A DNA stretch of 64,000 nucleotides from Chaenocephalus aceratus (GCA_023974075.1 CM043799.1:5690928-5754927); one strand, 5' to 3'; numbered from the stretch's first letter, positions 43,996-56,003 are shown. Made by a program: numbers and translations. Notes: a model not told the origin generated them from the sequence alone.

Positions 43996-44331
43996 ATGCT
44001 GACATACTCCATCTCACAGCTTCTGTCATTCACCAACTCCTCCACCCCGTCTTCCATCTCAGTCATCAGACATCTTGGACTCCTTCGTCGACCCCGCTAC
44101 ATTCACCGAAGCACCCGCCGCAGTTTTGTTTACTTTCAGCACGGACAATCCATAGCATCCATCTGCTCTACCCAACGCACTGTCGCACACCTGACGCGTC
44201 ATCAGAACGCAACTCCTACTGCTCCTTTCTCCCCCGCTCACCTACACTCCCAGCTGCATGTAATTCCTGGAGCGGATCCCACTCCCCTCCGCCTCCCAAC
44301 ATATATAACAAGCCATTTCTCCCCACCATAA
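43996..44331 (+). CDS. L2 upstream ORF, possible ORF1 remnant
   Basis: 111 residues, basic and Ser/Thr/Pro-rich (RRPRYIHRSTRRSFVYFQHG). It lies 108 bp upstream of ORF2. L2 elements often have a short upstream ORF, but no RNA-binding domain is visible. It could be untranslated leader. Confidence 0.35.
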   Translation: MLTYSISQLLSFTNSSTPSSISVIRHLGLLRRPRYIHRSTRRSFVYFQHGQSIASICSTQRTVAHLTRHQNATPTAPFSPAHLHSQLHVIPGADPTPLRLPTYITSHFSPP

Positions 44332-44439
44332 AGCCCCCCTCCTCTGCTCCACTGCCCCCCCTCTCGTGCCCACCCCCGCGCTGCTAACCTGGCCAACCTC
44401 ATACCTCTCCAGTCTGCCACCACCCCTCCAACCCCCCAC

Positions 44440-47363
44440 TTGACCAATTTTGCCCTCCTCAATATCCGGTCACTTAACAATAAAGCCCACATCCTCCACG
44501 AAATAATCCTGGACAAATCCATTGACTTCTTTCTGCTCACTGAAACCTGGCAACAACCCAATGACTTCTTCTCCCTCAACCAAACATCCCCCCCTGGTTT
44601 TAATTATATCACTAAACCCCACCCCTCACGCCGTGGTGGTGGGCTCGCTGTCATCTACAACCACAACATCCGGACGACAGAACTCACCCTCCCCTCAGTA
44701 CCATCCTTCGAATTCCTCGCCTTCAAAGCCCCTCCCTCACTGACAGTTATCCTCATTTACCGCCCCCCCAAACCACACCCCTCCTTCCTCTCTGATCTCA
44801 CTGAACTCCTCACCATTGCTTCATCCCTCTCCTCACTGTTACTGCTCGGCGACCTCAACATCCACATGGACTCCCCCACCTGCAAACTCACAATTACCCA
44901 ACATGTCACCTTCCCCACCCATGATAAAGGACACATCCTTGACCTTGTCTGCTCCACCAACCTCCCAGTACTCAACCTCCACCCCTGCCCCTTTCCCCTC
45001 TCTGACCACAAACTCATACAGTTCACCATCGCCTCCCCCGTCCGCCACCCCCCCTCACCCAGGACCATCACCTTCCGTAATGTACGCTCTGTCGATCCCC
45101 AGCACCTCTCCGACCTGCTATCCTCTACACTCCCCCTGGACTCGAACCTCAGCTCACCCCCCGATGAACAACTCAACCACCTTAATTCCACCCTACTCGC
45201 CTCCCTCAACAGCCTGGCCCCCCTCAAAAGGAAAGATGTCACTTTTAAAACCTCCTCACCCTGGTTCACCCCTGCACTCCGTAAACTGAAGCAAACCGGC
45301 CGCCAGCTTGAACGCCTTACCATGAAATCATCCCTCACAGTTCACCATGAATCCTACAAACTCCATCTCACTACCTACAGAGACGCCCTCACTGCCGCAA
45401 AAACTGCTTACCTCTCCACCATCTTTACCGACCCCTCCCATAACCCCAGGACCCTCTTCTCCACCGTCAACAAGCTCCTCAAACCCCGTGCTGACACCCT
45501 CCCTTCCTCCACTTCCACTTTATGCAGTTCATTCCTCCAGTTTTTCTCTGACAAAATCACTGCCATTAATCTCTCCCTATCCGCTGCTTCTGACACACAT
45601 ACATCTCCCCCAACATCCACCGCCACAATTTCTCCCCCCATCTCCCTGGACCTCCCGAGCCTTACTCCTCCCCACGGCCGCCTCTCCCAGTTCACTCTGG
45701 TTACCCCCCCTGAAATACTCAAACTGATCAGTTCCTCCAAACCCACAACCTGCTCCCTTGACCCTCTACCCACCCCTCTACTGAAGTCCTGTCTCCCCGT
45801 CCTCTGCCCCTACCTTGTCAACCTGTTCAACTCCTCCCTGTCCCAAGGAACCGTTCCCTCTGCCTTCAAAACTGCTGCTGTCACTCCCATCCTCATGAAA
45901 CCCGGTCTGGATCCCTCCTCCCTCAGTAACTACCGTCCCATCTCCAACCTCCCCTTTCTCTCAAAAACAATAGAACGCATTATCTCCAAACAACTCCACC
46001 GCCATCTCCAAACCAACCAGCTTTTTGAACCCCTTCAGTCTGGTTTTCGTCCCCACCACAGCACAGAAACGGCCCTCATCAAAGTCCTCAATGACCTCCT
46101 CACCTCTGCTGACACCGGTTCCCTCAACATCCTTATCCTCCTCGACCTGAGTGCAGCCTTCGATACCGTGAGCCACACCATCCTGCTTACCCGACTCCAT
46201 GACATCGGTATCGAAGGTACTGCACTCAGGTGGCTCCGGTCCTACCTGTCCGACAGATCCCACTTCATCTCCCTCAACAACCACTCCTCTGCCACAGCTT
46301 CAGTCACCCAAGGTGTTCCCCAAGGTTCAGTACTTGGCCCCCTCCTCTTCATCATCTACATCCTCCCCCTTGGTCAGATTCTCCGCCAATACAACCTGGA
46401 CTTTCACTGCTATGCCGACGACACCCAGATTTACCTCAGCACCAAATCCCCCAACAACCCCCCCTCACCCACAACGAATCCTGTCTGACTGCAATAAAAT
46501 CCTGGATGCAACACAACTTCCTCAAACTCAACAGCAATCAAACTGAACTCCTCCTCATCGGATCCAAATCCACCCTCAGCAAAACTCCCAACCTGACAGT
46601 CACCATTGATGGCACCCCTGTTTCCCCCTCCACCCAGGCACGCAACCTTGGCGTGCTATTTGACCCCACCCTCTCCCTCGAGCCCCACATCTGTCATGTT
46701 GTAAAAATCTCATTTTTTCACCTCCGCAATATTGCCAAACTCCGTCCCTCTCTCACCCGCCCTGCAGCTGAGCGACTCATTCACGCCTTCATCTCCTCCC
46801 GCCTTGACTATTGCAACTCCCTCCTCTACGGCATCAGCTCCACCTCCCTCAATAGACTCCAGCGTGTCCAGAACGCAGCCGCCAGACTCCTCACCCACAC
46901 CAAATCATGGCATCATATCACCCCGGTCCTCAAAGAACTCCACTGGCTCCCCGTTTCACACCGCATCCACTACAAACTCCTGGTCCTCACTTACAAAGCC
47001 CTGCACCATCTGGCCCCCCCCTACCTCACTGACCTCCTCACCCTCTACCAACCACCCCGGTCCCTCAGATCCTCCTCAGCTGGTTTGCTTTCAATCCCCA
47101 AGGCCAAATTCCGGAGCTTCGGGGACAGAGCCTTCTCTGTGGCAGCCCCGAAGCTCTGGAACTCCCTCCCCCAAGACCTCCGTGAGTCTGAGTCCCTCAC
47201 CCTGTTCCAGTCCCGCCGCAAAACCCACCTCTTCAACTCTCTATCCATAAGCCCCCCCCCCCTCTCAATCAACTTCCTCCTGACTGCTTTTCTGTTGTGT
47301 TTTGTTTCTTTTTGGTTCTGTCTTTGTTTTTGTTTTGTTGTCTACCCTCCCTCCCAAATGTAA
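44440..47363 (+). pseudogene. L2 ORF2: endonuclease-reverse transcriptase, one frameshift
   Basis: The protein nicks DNA and reverse transcribes its own RNA at the target (target-primed retrotransposition). The APE-type endonuclease motifs are all present: NIRS at residues 8-11, ETW at 35-37, GDLN at 137-140 and SDH at 188-190. The RT fingers and palm show YRPISNLPFLSKTIERII, a LILLDLSAAFDTVSH block, TQGVPQGSVLGPLLF, and the active site YADD at 658-661. The first frame ends at 46488; the rest (CLTAIKSWMQHNF onward to QSRRKTHLFNSL) continues in another frame. The break is a 1-2 base indel in the C-rich run near 46450-46475. Otherwise open, so the copy is fairly young but not active as read. 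If the indel is a sequencing error, ORF2 would be intact. Confidence 0.9.
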
Positions 47364-47404
47364 AGCGTCTTTGGGTTCAGAAAAGCGCTATATAAAATTA
47401 ATAT

Positions 47405-47419
47405 ATTATTATTATTATT
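47405..47419 (+). repeat. ATT tail of the L2
   Basis: Short ATT repeats directly after the L2 3' UTR, marking the 3' insertion junction with DIRS sequence at 47420. Confidence 0.9.
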
Positions 47420-47745
47420 AAGTCATCCAGTGCTAAAGCACCGCCTCTGGCGGTCAGTAGGGACGTAATAAAACGATAGTTACGGCTGTAACTACGGTCT
47501 ATGAGTCCCGGATGACCGCCAGAGTTCCCTGTCACTCAGAATTATTGTGTGCTCGCGAGAAGATTCGGGGAACAGATCCTCTGACGACACCGGCTGATAT
47601 AGCCGGTGTCACGTGGGTCACAGGTGACTTTGTTGTTATTGGTACTCGAGCTGCGCATGCGCGCGATGGACATATCCAGTGCTAAAGCACCGCCTCTGGC
47701 GGTCATCCGGGACTCATAGAACCGTAGTTACAGCCGTAACTATCG
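47420..47745. repeat. DIRS right terminus, copy 2
   Basis: Same terminus as 39808-40135 and 58284-58611, including the paired GTGCTAAAGCACCGCC motifs and AGTTACGGCTGTAACT (near 47478). Confidence 0.9.
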
Positions 47746-47867
47746 ATCCCTTCACCGCACCGGATATACCTACACCATGGGTGCTCCGAATTATGGTCTG
47801 GGTTGGGGCCCGTGCACAGGAGGGAAGGGGGTTGTGGATGTTACTGTGTGTTTAGTGAAGAAAGGAG

Positions 47868-47905
<38 letters not shown>

Positions 47906-48149
47906 GAATAATAATAAGTTGGTAATTAGTATAGCATCAACAGCAACACCCTTAGTATGAATGACAACAATGTGATAATCATAACAACATCGACAGGCTT
48001 AATATTGACAAATGAGTGTTCGATAATAATAATACTGATAACAACCTTTGTGGTCTAAAGGGGGATTGAGAGGAGAGTCAAGGAGCATGGTAATACAAGG
48101 AAAAACTAGAAAATGCATTTCCTGCAGAAAATGCGTGCGAATGCTGTAA
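47746..48149 (+). repeat. Block F, DIRS right flank, copy 2
   Basis: Matches 40136-40545 including an AT microsatellite (47871-47898). Continues rightward into non-repeated AGCTGAA-rich sequence. Confidence 0.9.
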
Positions 48150-48309
48150 ACTGTGAACATTTATGGCTGAATTTAGCTGAAAATGCAGAAAAAAGCTGAA
48201 TATGTTATTAGCTGAATGGTAGCTGCTTTTAGCTACAAAAATGCAGAAAGAGCTTAATATTTCAAAAAAAAGTTTTAAAAAAAAGGTATAAACAACAACA
48301 TGTATAGTT
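48150..48309. other. AGCTGAAWW-rich spacer
   Basis: Irregular copies of TAGCTGAA and AATGCAGAAA. No gene. Lies between block F and the truncated protease. Confidence 0.4.
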
Positions 48310-48857
48310 TCATGGGATAGTTTCTACAGCTAGAAGAGCCTGCTGTGGGGGTGTGAGCCTAAGAGGCAACGCACATCCTTGTGGTCCTAAAAACAAAAAC
48401 TGCTCGCATTCCAACTGATCTGAGCTGTTGCAAAAACCTCTTACTGATAGCGCATAGTCATCTGATGGGTTAAAAGCAGCTGTGCAGTGACAATTCAACA
48501 CAGGCCGCATAAGAGACATTAAGGAAGCACACACAGGGGAAATGCTAGCAATTTTCTGAATCCCTGTTGTGGAAAAAACAGAAATCATGTTGAAATCTGG
48601 AAATGACCAACAATAAAGGTTGTCTTGAGATGATTGAATGAATTGGACAGCTTGATAGACTTTGCTGTCAGGAATAGTCAAAAACAATCCATCTGGAGTG
48701 CAATGTATTGTTGCCTGTAACTTACAAAGTAAGTCTCTGCCCATTAAATTAATAGGACTTTCATCTGAAATAATGAAAGAGTGTTGCACATTTGACCCAT
48801 CGATTGAAACATTAGTACTTTCTGAAATGGGCTCGGACATAGGAATGCCAGAAACGC
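48310..48857 (-). pseudogene. Retroviral protease C-terminal fragment
   Basis: The minus-strand frame reads INLMGRDLLCKL, the retropepsin C-terminal hallmark (hydrophobic-hydrophobic-GRD/N), followed by a short tail and a stop at 48310. It continues the protease whose active-site half lies at 49814-50668; the two are separated by the hAT insertion. Pol is absent. Confidence 0.75.
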
Positions 48858-49813
48858 CAGACCCGGCGTCATGGGCGGGCCCCATGGGGCCGGGCCCGCC
48901 CATCCAGGATTTGGGCCCGGCCATCCAGGATTTTGGCCCGCTGTTTTAATCAGGGCTGAATACAACATTTTAATTGTTTTATTATTATGTTCAGTGGCGG
49001 CGCCAGGGTATACTTGGGTAGGCTACAGCCATACCAATAAATGGCTTAGCCCCACCATGAAAAATGATTTTAAAGTAAGCTAAATAAAGTCCGCCAACTC
49101 GCGTGGAGTAAATTGCACAGACAGCAGTTAGTAAGATTGATTTCAGCAGTCACTTGTCTGGAAATACCGAAGACTAGAAACGGTTTGAAAACTTTTGTCA
49201 CGTAGTGATCATAATGTCAATAGAACATCTTTGATAATGTCTTCTGGCCAATCAGAATCAAGATAACGACGTGGTGTTGTTGCAGGAAGTCCCGACGGAG
49301 AATATTTTTGCTGTAGTTACAGTACATCTCTATATACATCGATACAACATTACGTGTTGATAGAAATCAACACGTAATTAAATAAGACCCCACGGTTTGA
49401 TGATTGATGTGTGGGCTGTCTTTCATTTTGACACACAGAACAATGGGGGCAATCCACCCTTATCCACAATGTAAAGTAATTCACAGCCTCTTCCCTCTTC
49501 TCTCTGTGAGGAGCAGCAGGTTCAGCTTTCAGAACAAAGTAACAAAAAACTGAAATGGCATTCATTTTTTTTAAATATATTGTGAAGTAATAGATGTATT
49601 TATTTTTCTTCTCAAGAGAGTACCAGAATGTGTATTTTATGTTAGTATTTCAAAAAATCTCCTGGGGAGAATCTCCCCAGACCCCCCTGCAGGCGTTGGG
49701 TTTTCAGCATGTCAGCTATTTCACAATTCAGTTTTCCCGGGAAATGTAAGTTTCGGGGTGGGCCCGCCCTGGTACATCAAATGCCCGCCCAGACACGTCT
49801 GCCGCCGGGTCTG
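48858..49813. mobile_element. hAT-type insertion inside the retroviral protease
   Basis: Termini CAGACCCGGCG and its inverted copy, flanked by AGAAACGC (48850-48857) and AGAAACGG (49814-49821), an 8 bp duplication with one mismatch as expected for hAT. A second hAT-like tip, CAGTGGCGGCGCCAGGG, lies inside at 48993. No transposase, so non-autonomous. Confidence 0.85.
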
Positions 49814-50668
49814 AGAAACGGCCATTGTTTTAACAAAATCATTAGTTGCTTCACACACTTTCTCCTTAGTAGGCCTACGTACTGCAGACAATGTGGCTCC
49901 ACTGTCAATCAAAATATCTACAGCCGTACCACTAAAATCAACGGTCATAATCGGATCTTCACGCGGGTTATTGGAAAGGCGAATTGTTGCTGCTTGAATG
50001 GGGAAATGCTGTGAATCTGATCCTATTTCTCCATGGTACCCATATCTTCTATTAAATCCACTTTGCTGACCGTTTTGCCCATGTTGAGCCTGTCTCTCAT
50101 AGTGTGGGGGCGGCAATAATGCGGGATGCCGGGGGGGCTGGGGGAGAGCAGGCAAGGATTGTGTGTTCTGCTGAGCTCCCCATCTCTTTTCGCACTGCCC
50201 CGCCCAGTGGTCCGTTGCACCGCAAACATGACATGGCATCAACTTTTTGGAATTTTTGTTCTGCTGCTGTCTACTCTTGTTTTGATAACCCTGTGATGTT
50301 CCCTGATTTTGATACTGCTGTGTGCGGTTTTGTCCCTGAAACTGCTGGGTGTTATCCGCACCCTGATAAACCTGTGTATTTTGAGGCAATTGTTGCAGCA
50401 GCTGGGCAATTCTGGGGGTCAGAAATATCTGGCTCCTATGCAGGGCACGCATTGTGGCTATCGTGAGTTTCCAGGTTTTAACTTGCCAGTCAAGAGTCAC
50501 CATCATGTAGGCCTGAGCTGTCTCTTGGATTAAGTTATGTAACAAGCTCTGTATGGCGAACAAATCATTGCCCTCCCTTTTAATGCCCGCATTATTATCC
50601 CACACTGTCATGAAACGCTGGATACATTCTGGGACAGTTTCTGTTGGGCTCTGTACGCAAGCCATCAC
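49814..50668 (-). pseudogene. Retroviral nucleocapsid and protease N-terminal half
   Basis: The minus-strand frame from 50668 contains a late capsid-like region, a Gln/Asn-rich linker and one CCHC zinc knuckle (CHVCGATDHWAGQC, residues 146-159, CX2CX4HX4C). It also has the aspartic protease site DILIDSGATLSAV (DSG at 255-257, genomic 49898-49906). One zinc knuckle with protease in the gag frame is a simple-retrovirus pattern. The last ~30 codons of the ORF (to 49721) are hAT sequence. Frame-shifted relative to the upstream gag, so dead. Confidence 0.8.
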
Positions 50669-51533
50669 TTGGGAAAAATCTAATCTAAAGATCTAATAGC
50701 CAAAGCAGCGACGTTCTGAATCCACATGTCGCGCGTCTGTGTCAGAGGCCAGTCACCTGCAGGCGTACACTCAGGAAATTAAAACTCGTCTCTGCACGTG
50801 GGCCAATCTGCCTTGTATGTTAGGATTATCAGCTGTTTAACATCATGAACCAAACAGTTATAAACTGAGCAGACATTAGTCAACCACGACAGATACTCAT
50901 CTGGGCTTTTAGTGGGACTGGGAGCGTGATTAGTGACATCAATGACCTCAGCGGGTGTCCAAGGCTTAACAACTGGAACCTCTCCTATCAGAATTTTCGG
51001 GGCGGTCACAGTTTCAGCAGAATTATTATTCTGAGATGTTTGCGTTCTCGTGATCATTTTACGCTGGACAGTGTTTGGAAAACTGCTGCCGTACGGCGTC
51101 CCTGGGTAATCGTGTAAACGGAGTGGCGGAGGAAGAGGAGAGGGGGTTCGTAACGAGCAGCCGTCTGAAGAATCCCCTTCACCCTCCGCTGCACTCTGCT
51201 CCTGCTGCCCCAAATCTAGTTTTCCATAATGTCCTGGCCGATATCTCAACCCATTTTCATTCATGATAGCTGCAGCTGTCATTAACAGATCATCATCGGA
51301 GTTTCTCGCAACAGGATTTGAGAGTTCTGTCGCGGGGATCATTTGTGTACAGAGAGACACAGCCTGCTTTTCCTCCAGCAGCCCAGCGTCTGTTAAAATG
51401 CAAATGAGCTGAGAGGGGCTGGGAGACTTTCCTTGTCTTTTCAACCAATCGTACTTCACTGACTTAGCAATGGCTGCAACATCATTTCCGTGTATTTCCT
51501 TAATTCTGGGCATGTTCTCTGATTTAACATCAA
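50669..51533 (-). pseudogene. Retroviral gag, middle part
   Basis: The minus-strand frame ending at 50779 holds the segment shared with the three matrix-type fragments (MPRIKEIHGNDVAAIAKSV to GLLE) and then continues through a Pro-rich linker into a capsid-like region (PDEYLSWLTNVCSVY). Frameshift and stop at 50779-50668. The matrix portion is missing: at 51533 gag is cut and joined to block H2. Gives the most complete view of this gag in the window. Confidence 0.75.
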
Positions 51534-52533
51534 TGTAAAATGTAAAATAACAGATTATAAACGTCACACAATGATGGCATTTGGTCACTCTCTGGAGTTA
51601 AAATAAAGGGCCTAACAAAGGTCTTAGTTTTTCTGCCAATGCAAGGCAGCCAACCCTGAGCAAATGATGTCTTTACGTGGACAGAAAAGGTGTTGATGTG
51701 AAAAACAGGCACAAGCACATTTGGAATGTGAAAAGTTGGCTAATTAAATGTTGTCAGTCACTCTTGTGTAATTATCTTCCCCTCCCCTTTTCCTCCCGTC
51801 CGTCTCGCTCTCATCTGCCTGTATACCTAGGTACAGTTCCAAACATCGAAAACATCCCATCCTGACAGAGGCGTTTGCAGGTTTAATACAAAAACTCGGG
51901 TGTCATTTCTCATAGTTGCTCTTTCACTTCGACCCAACATTTCGGTTTTTTTTGTATTGTTATTTAGTAATATAGGAGTTACAAGACAAGTGTGTACAAG
52001 TACAGTGTCACAGATGCACATACGACCGTAAGGTGAATTTACAAGTAAAGACAAATAACAAAATATACATGGAGACAAAACAAATGGTGTGTGTTTGCTT
52101 GTCTGTGTTTGAGAGATTAGACAAAATAAAACAGTAATAAATGACAAATGTAGAATGAAAATGATAGTAGCAGGGCCTTAAAGGAGTAAGCCCAAATTGT
52201 GGGTGGTGGGGTGCAGTGACAGGGAGGCCAGAAGTCCTCCTACACCAACACCTTGTTCAGTGGAGGCTGATCTGTTCATGGGCAACCCTCAGACCCTCAG
52301 GAGGGGGTCTGCTCACCCTGCAGTACCTTTTTAATGGATTGTTGTTCAGAGCTGGGCGGCGGTGGCTGATGCTTTGGAGGGCAACGTCCTGACCCCTAGG
52401 AGGGTGTTTACTCTGCTTGATCGAGCTTTGTCCCACTTTCTTCTTTATTTCTTCTTTCTTTCCCCAATAATGTATAAGTTTCATTTTATAAAACCAATTG
52501 TTGTTGATGTTTTGGGTTTGGGAGGTACAAATG
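51534..52533 (+). other. H2 block, left flank of DIRS copy 3
   Basis: Matches 61137-62131. No recognised gene; short ORFs (62-130 codons) recur because the block is duplicated. The right edge TACAAATG is the DIRS integration point. Confidence 0.75.
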
Positions 52534-52740
52534 GTTCTATTTCGTCCCTAGTGACCGCCAAAGGCGGTGCTTTAGCACTGGATATGTCCATCGCGCGCAT
52601 GCGCAGCTCGAGTACCAATAACAACAAAGTCACCTGTGACCCACGTGACACCGGCTATATCAGCCGGTGTCGTCAGAGGATCTGTTCCTTTCATCTTCTC
52701 GCTGCACGAGGGTACCGTGGCTACATTTTTGTAGCCTACA
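52534..52740. repeat. DIRS left inverted terminal repeat, copy 3
   Basis: Starts GTTCTATTTCGTCCCTAGTG. About 170 bp are the reverse complement of sequence within 58315-58545, including GTGCTTTAGCACTGGATATG and GTCACCTGTGACCCACGTGA. Confidence 0.9.
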
Positions 52741-53862
52741 GCGTTCAGGTTTGAACGTTTGATCTGAGGGATTTCTCTGCAAACAGCTGGCCGCGTGCAG
52801 CTTCGCGACTGACAGTCGGAGCTACGGGTCGTTAACGCGTCCTCCAGGAGCTGTGGCCGGCTGTGCGCTGTGCAGAGCCTCGACAGACAGGTTTGTGTCA
52901 GCTTGTTGCTGGTGATGGCTGTGTTTCCGCACCCTCTCCCAGCCAAGTTGTCCTGATTACCGTCTTATTTTTTGTGGCTTATACTTTCTGGTGACGACAG
53001 TGTTCCCGCTTCCTCTCCCATAAAGTTGCCCTTATGCTTTTTTGAAAGTTCTGCTTGTGGCGTTGTGCCCGAGGTATCATTAGCATTTGAGTCCCAGCTT
53101 TGGCTGCGTCCCTCATTCAATTTAGTATGGAAGCCCAGAGGGTCATACTTTAAACCCGTTTTTTGTTTAGATGCAGAAAGTAAGGTAAGTACTTTCTATT
53201 TCTTAGAAGCTATTATCTGGTCTTAACATTTGTGTTCTGACTTGGTCGCTTGATTGTTAGCAGCAGCCGCTTGGCTAACACCTTGCTGTTGAGCTTAACT
53301 ATTAACTCAGGGCAGTGCTCTCGCTCCCGGTAGCATAGGGTTTGATTGCAGTAGCGCTAGATCGTTGTATTACTGCTCCTAGTACTCGACTCCTAGCACG
53401 AGGATGATATGCAGAGAACATCTTCACGGCGGGTGCTGTGTGCTCGGCATATGCGGTTACTACTGTAACCAGGCACGGTTCTATGCGGGCTGTTCTCTTT
53501 CTTAGAAGCTAATTATCTGGTCTTAACATTGTGTTCTGACTTGGTTGCTTGATTGTTAGCAGCAGCCGCTTGGCTAACACCTTGCATGTACTGTTAAGCT
53601 TCATTATTTAACTCAGCCGGTGAGGGCAGTGCTCTCGCTCCCACTCCCGGTAAACGCATGGTATGGTTGCAGTAGCGCTATATCGTTGTATTTACTGCTC
53701 CTAGTACTAGACTCCTAGCACTAGGACGATATGCAGAGAACAATCTTCACTGTGTGTGCTGTGTGCTCTGCATGTATGGCCATTAAGGAGGATTTCATCC
53801 TCCCAATATTATATTGTCTAGTGGGCAGCCGTTGGCTGACACTTTTAGGCACCGGCCACAGT

Positions 53863-54200
53863 TACTATTGTAACTAAGGTCCTAAGCCGTAAGTACTGGC
53901 CATAATTACTACTGTAACTACGGTTCCAAGCTGTGTAAGTACTGGCCATAGTTAATACTGTAACTACGGGGTTAAGCCGTAAACACTGGCCATAGTTACT
54001 ACTGTAACTACGGTTCCAAGCCGTGCAAGTACTGGCCATAGGCAATACCGTAACTACGGCTCTATGCTGTGTAAGTACTGTCCATAGTTACTACTGTAAC
54101 TACGGTTCCAAGCCGTGCAAGTACTGGCCATAGTTACTACTGTAACTACGGTTAGATGCCGTGTGAGCCCTGGCCATGGTTACTGCTGTAACTACGGCTC
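53863..54200 (+). repeat. ~46 bp tandem array, copy 3
   Basis: Same unit and palindrome as 41216-41640 but with about two fewer units, showing unit gain or loss between copies. Confidence 0.88.
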
Positions 54201-54429
54201 TGTGCTGTTCTCTTCTTTAGAAGCTAGTTATCTGGTCTCAAACATGTGTGTTATTTGACTTGATCTCGCTTGATCGTTAGCAGCAGCCGCTCGGCTAACG
54301 TATTGCGTATACTTTTAAGCTTCTTAATTTTACCCAGCTAGGTGAAGGCAGTGCTCCCGCTCCCTCTACCGGTAATGCGGATGTTGCTCCATCCCTTTTT
54401 CTGTTCGGCGAGTAGTAGCACCGCTCTCC

Positions 54430-55650
54430 TCTTCCCGTTCAGCAGGTAGCCGGTGAAGGTTGTGTTCCCGCACCCGCTCCCGGTTAGACTGCATCTGGCA
54501 TTCGTCTCTAACTCAACCAGTGAATGCAGTGTTTTCGCCCCCGCTCCTGGTAGACGCCAAACTGCCTTGTTTTTCTGTTAAGCAGGTAGCTGGTGAAGGC
54601 TGTGTTCCCAAACCCGCTCCCGGTTACGCTGCATCTGGCATTTGTCTCCAACTCGACCAGTGAAGGCAGTGTTCTCACCCCCGCTCCTGGTAGACGCGGA
54701 ACTGCCTTGTTTCTCCGTTAAGCAGGTAGCTGGTGAAGGCTGTGTTCCCGCACCCGCTCCCGGTTACGCTGCATCTGGCATTCGTCTTTAATTTAACCAG
54801 TGAAGGAAGTGTTCTCGCCCCCGCTCCTGGTAGACGCTAAACTGCCTTGTTTATTCCGTTAAGCAGGTAGCTGGTTAAGGCTGTGTTCCCGCACCCGCTC
54901 CCGGTTACCCTGCATCTGGCATTCGTCTTTAATTTAACCAGTGAAGGCAGTGTTCTCGCCCCCGCTCCTGGTAGACGCTAAACTGCCTGGTTTTTTCCAT
55001 TAAGCAGGTAGCTGGTGAAGGCTGTGTTCCCGCACCCGCTCCCGGTTACGCTGCATCTGGTACTCGCCTCTAGCTCAGCCAGTGAAGGCAGTGTTCTCGC
55101 CCCCGCTCCTGGTAAACTGCCTTATTTACTAATCCAGCTAGGTGAAGGCATTGATCTCGCTCCCGCTCCCTCTGCCGGTAACGTGGGTGTAATTACATCC
55201 CTATTTCTGTTGGGCGAGTAGCGGCGCGGCTCTACTCTTTCCGTTAAGCAGGTAGCTGGTGAAGGCTGTGTACCCGCTCCCGGTTACGCTGCATCTGGCA
55301 TTCGTCTCTAACTCAACCAGTGAAGGTAGTGTTCTCGCCCCCGCTCCTGGTAGACGCGGAACTGCCCTGTTTTTCCGTTAAGCAGGTAGCGGGTGAAGGC
55401 TGTGTTCCCGCACCCGCTCCCGGTTATGCTGCATCTGGCATTCGTCTCTAACTCAGCCGGCAGTGTTCTCGCCCCCGCTCCTTGTAGACGCTGAACTGCC
55501 GTGTTTATTAATCCAGCCAGGTGAAGGCAGTGCTCTCGCTCCCTCTGCCTCTGCCGGTAACGTGGGTGTAATTACATCCCTCTTTCTGTTCGGCGAGTAG
55601 CAGCAACGCTCTACTCTTTCCATTAAGCAGGTAGCTGGTGAAGGCTGTGT
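54430..55650 (+). repeat. ~140 bp tandem array, copy 3
   Basis: Same two-half unit as the array at 41880-43410, about two units shorter, consistent with slippage or unequal exchange after duplication. Confidence 0.88.
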
Positions 55651-55694
55651 TCCCGCACCCGCTCCCGGCTACGCTGCATCTGGCTACCTACAGA

Positions 55695-56003
55695 ATGGTT
55701 CATTCATGTAGCGCCTGTATGGCTTCTCTTGAGCCCGAGGACGGCCACGACCGCTGCCCCTCCTGCCTCGGCCGCCTCTGGCGGTCATTGGGGACGAAAT
55801 TCGAGCATCTGAGGGAGGTTTTCACGGTAAACGCCTGCATGAGCTGTAGCTGCATGCCTCGGGTGCTCAGAGTGGCTAGAATCACTGAGGTGGAACGTCT
55901 GGCAGCAGCCAACAGACACCTCTCCTTGTCACGTCCTCCTCCAGATCAATTCGGCCATTCCCGGCGACTTGAGGGAGCGATGGCTGTGTGCTCCCCCCAA
56001 TAG
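55695..56003 (+). CDS. DIRS gag-like N-terminal ORF, copy 3
   Basis: Same 102-residue frame as 43412-43720 with scattered substitutions (SVGTKYVHLREV reads SLGTKFEHLREV here). Paired Cys motifs are retained. Stops at the same TAG, so the stop predates the duplication. Sequence beyond to about 56370 reads as a Pro/Arg-rich gag tail in other frames. Confidence 0.6.
   Translation: MVHSCSACMASLEPEDGHDRCPSCLGRLWRSLGTKFEHLREVFTVNACMSCSCMPRVLRVARITEVERLAAANRHLSLSRPPPDQFGHSRRLEGAMAVCSPQ

Larger units (their letters stand above)
43754..47419 (+). mobile_element. L2-clade LINE, near full length
   Basis: 3.67 kb insertion that replaces the DIRS interval equivalent to 56041-58283. It has a 5' region with a 112-codon ORF (43996-44331), a large ORF2 with endonuclease and RT, a short 3' UTR with AAAGCGTCTTTGGG and AAAAGCGCTATATAAA, and an ATT tail. 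No target duplication can be checked because the DIRS bases at the target are lost. Confidence 0.9.
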
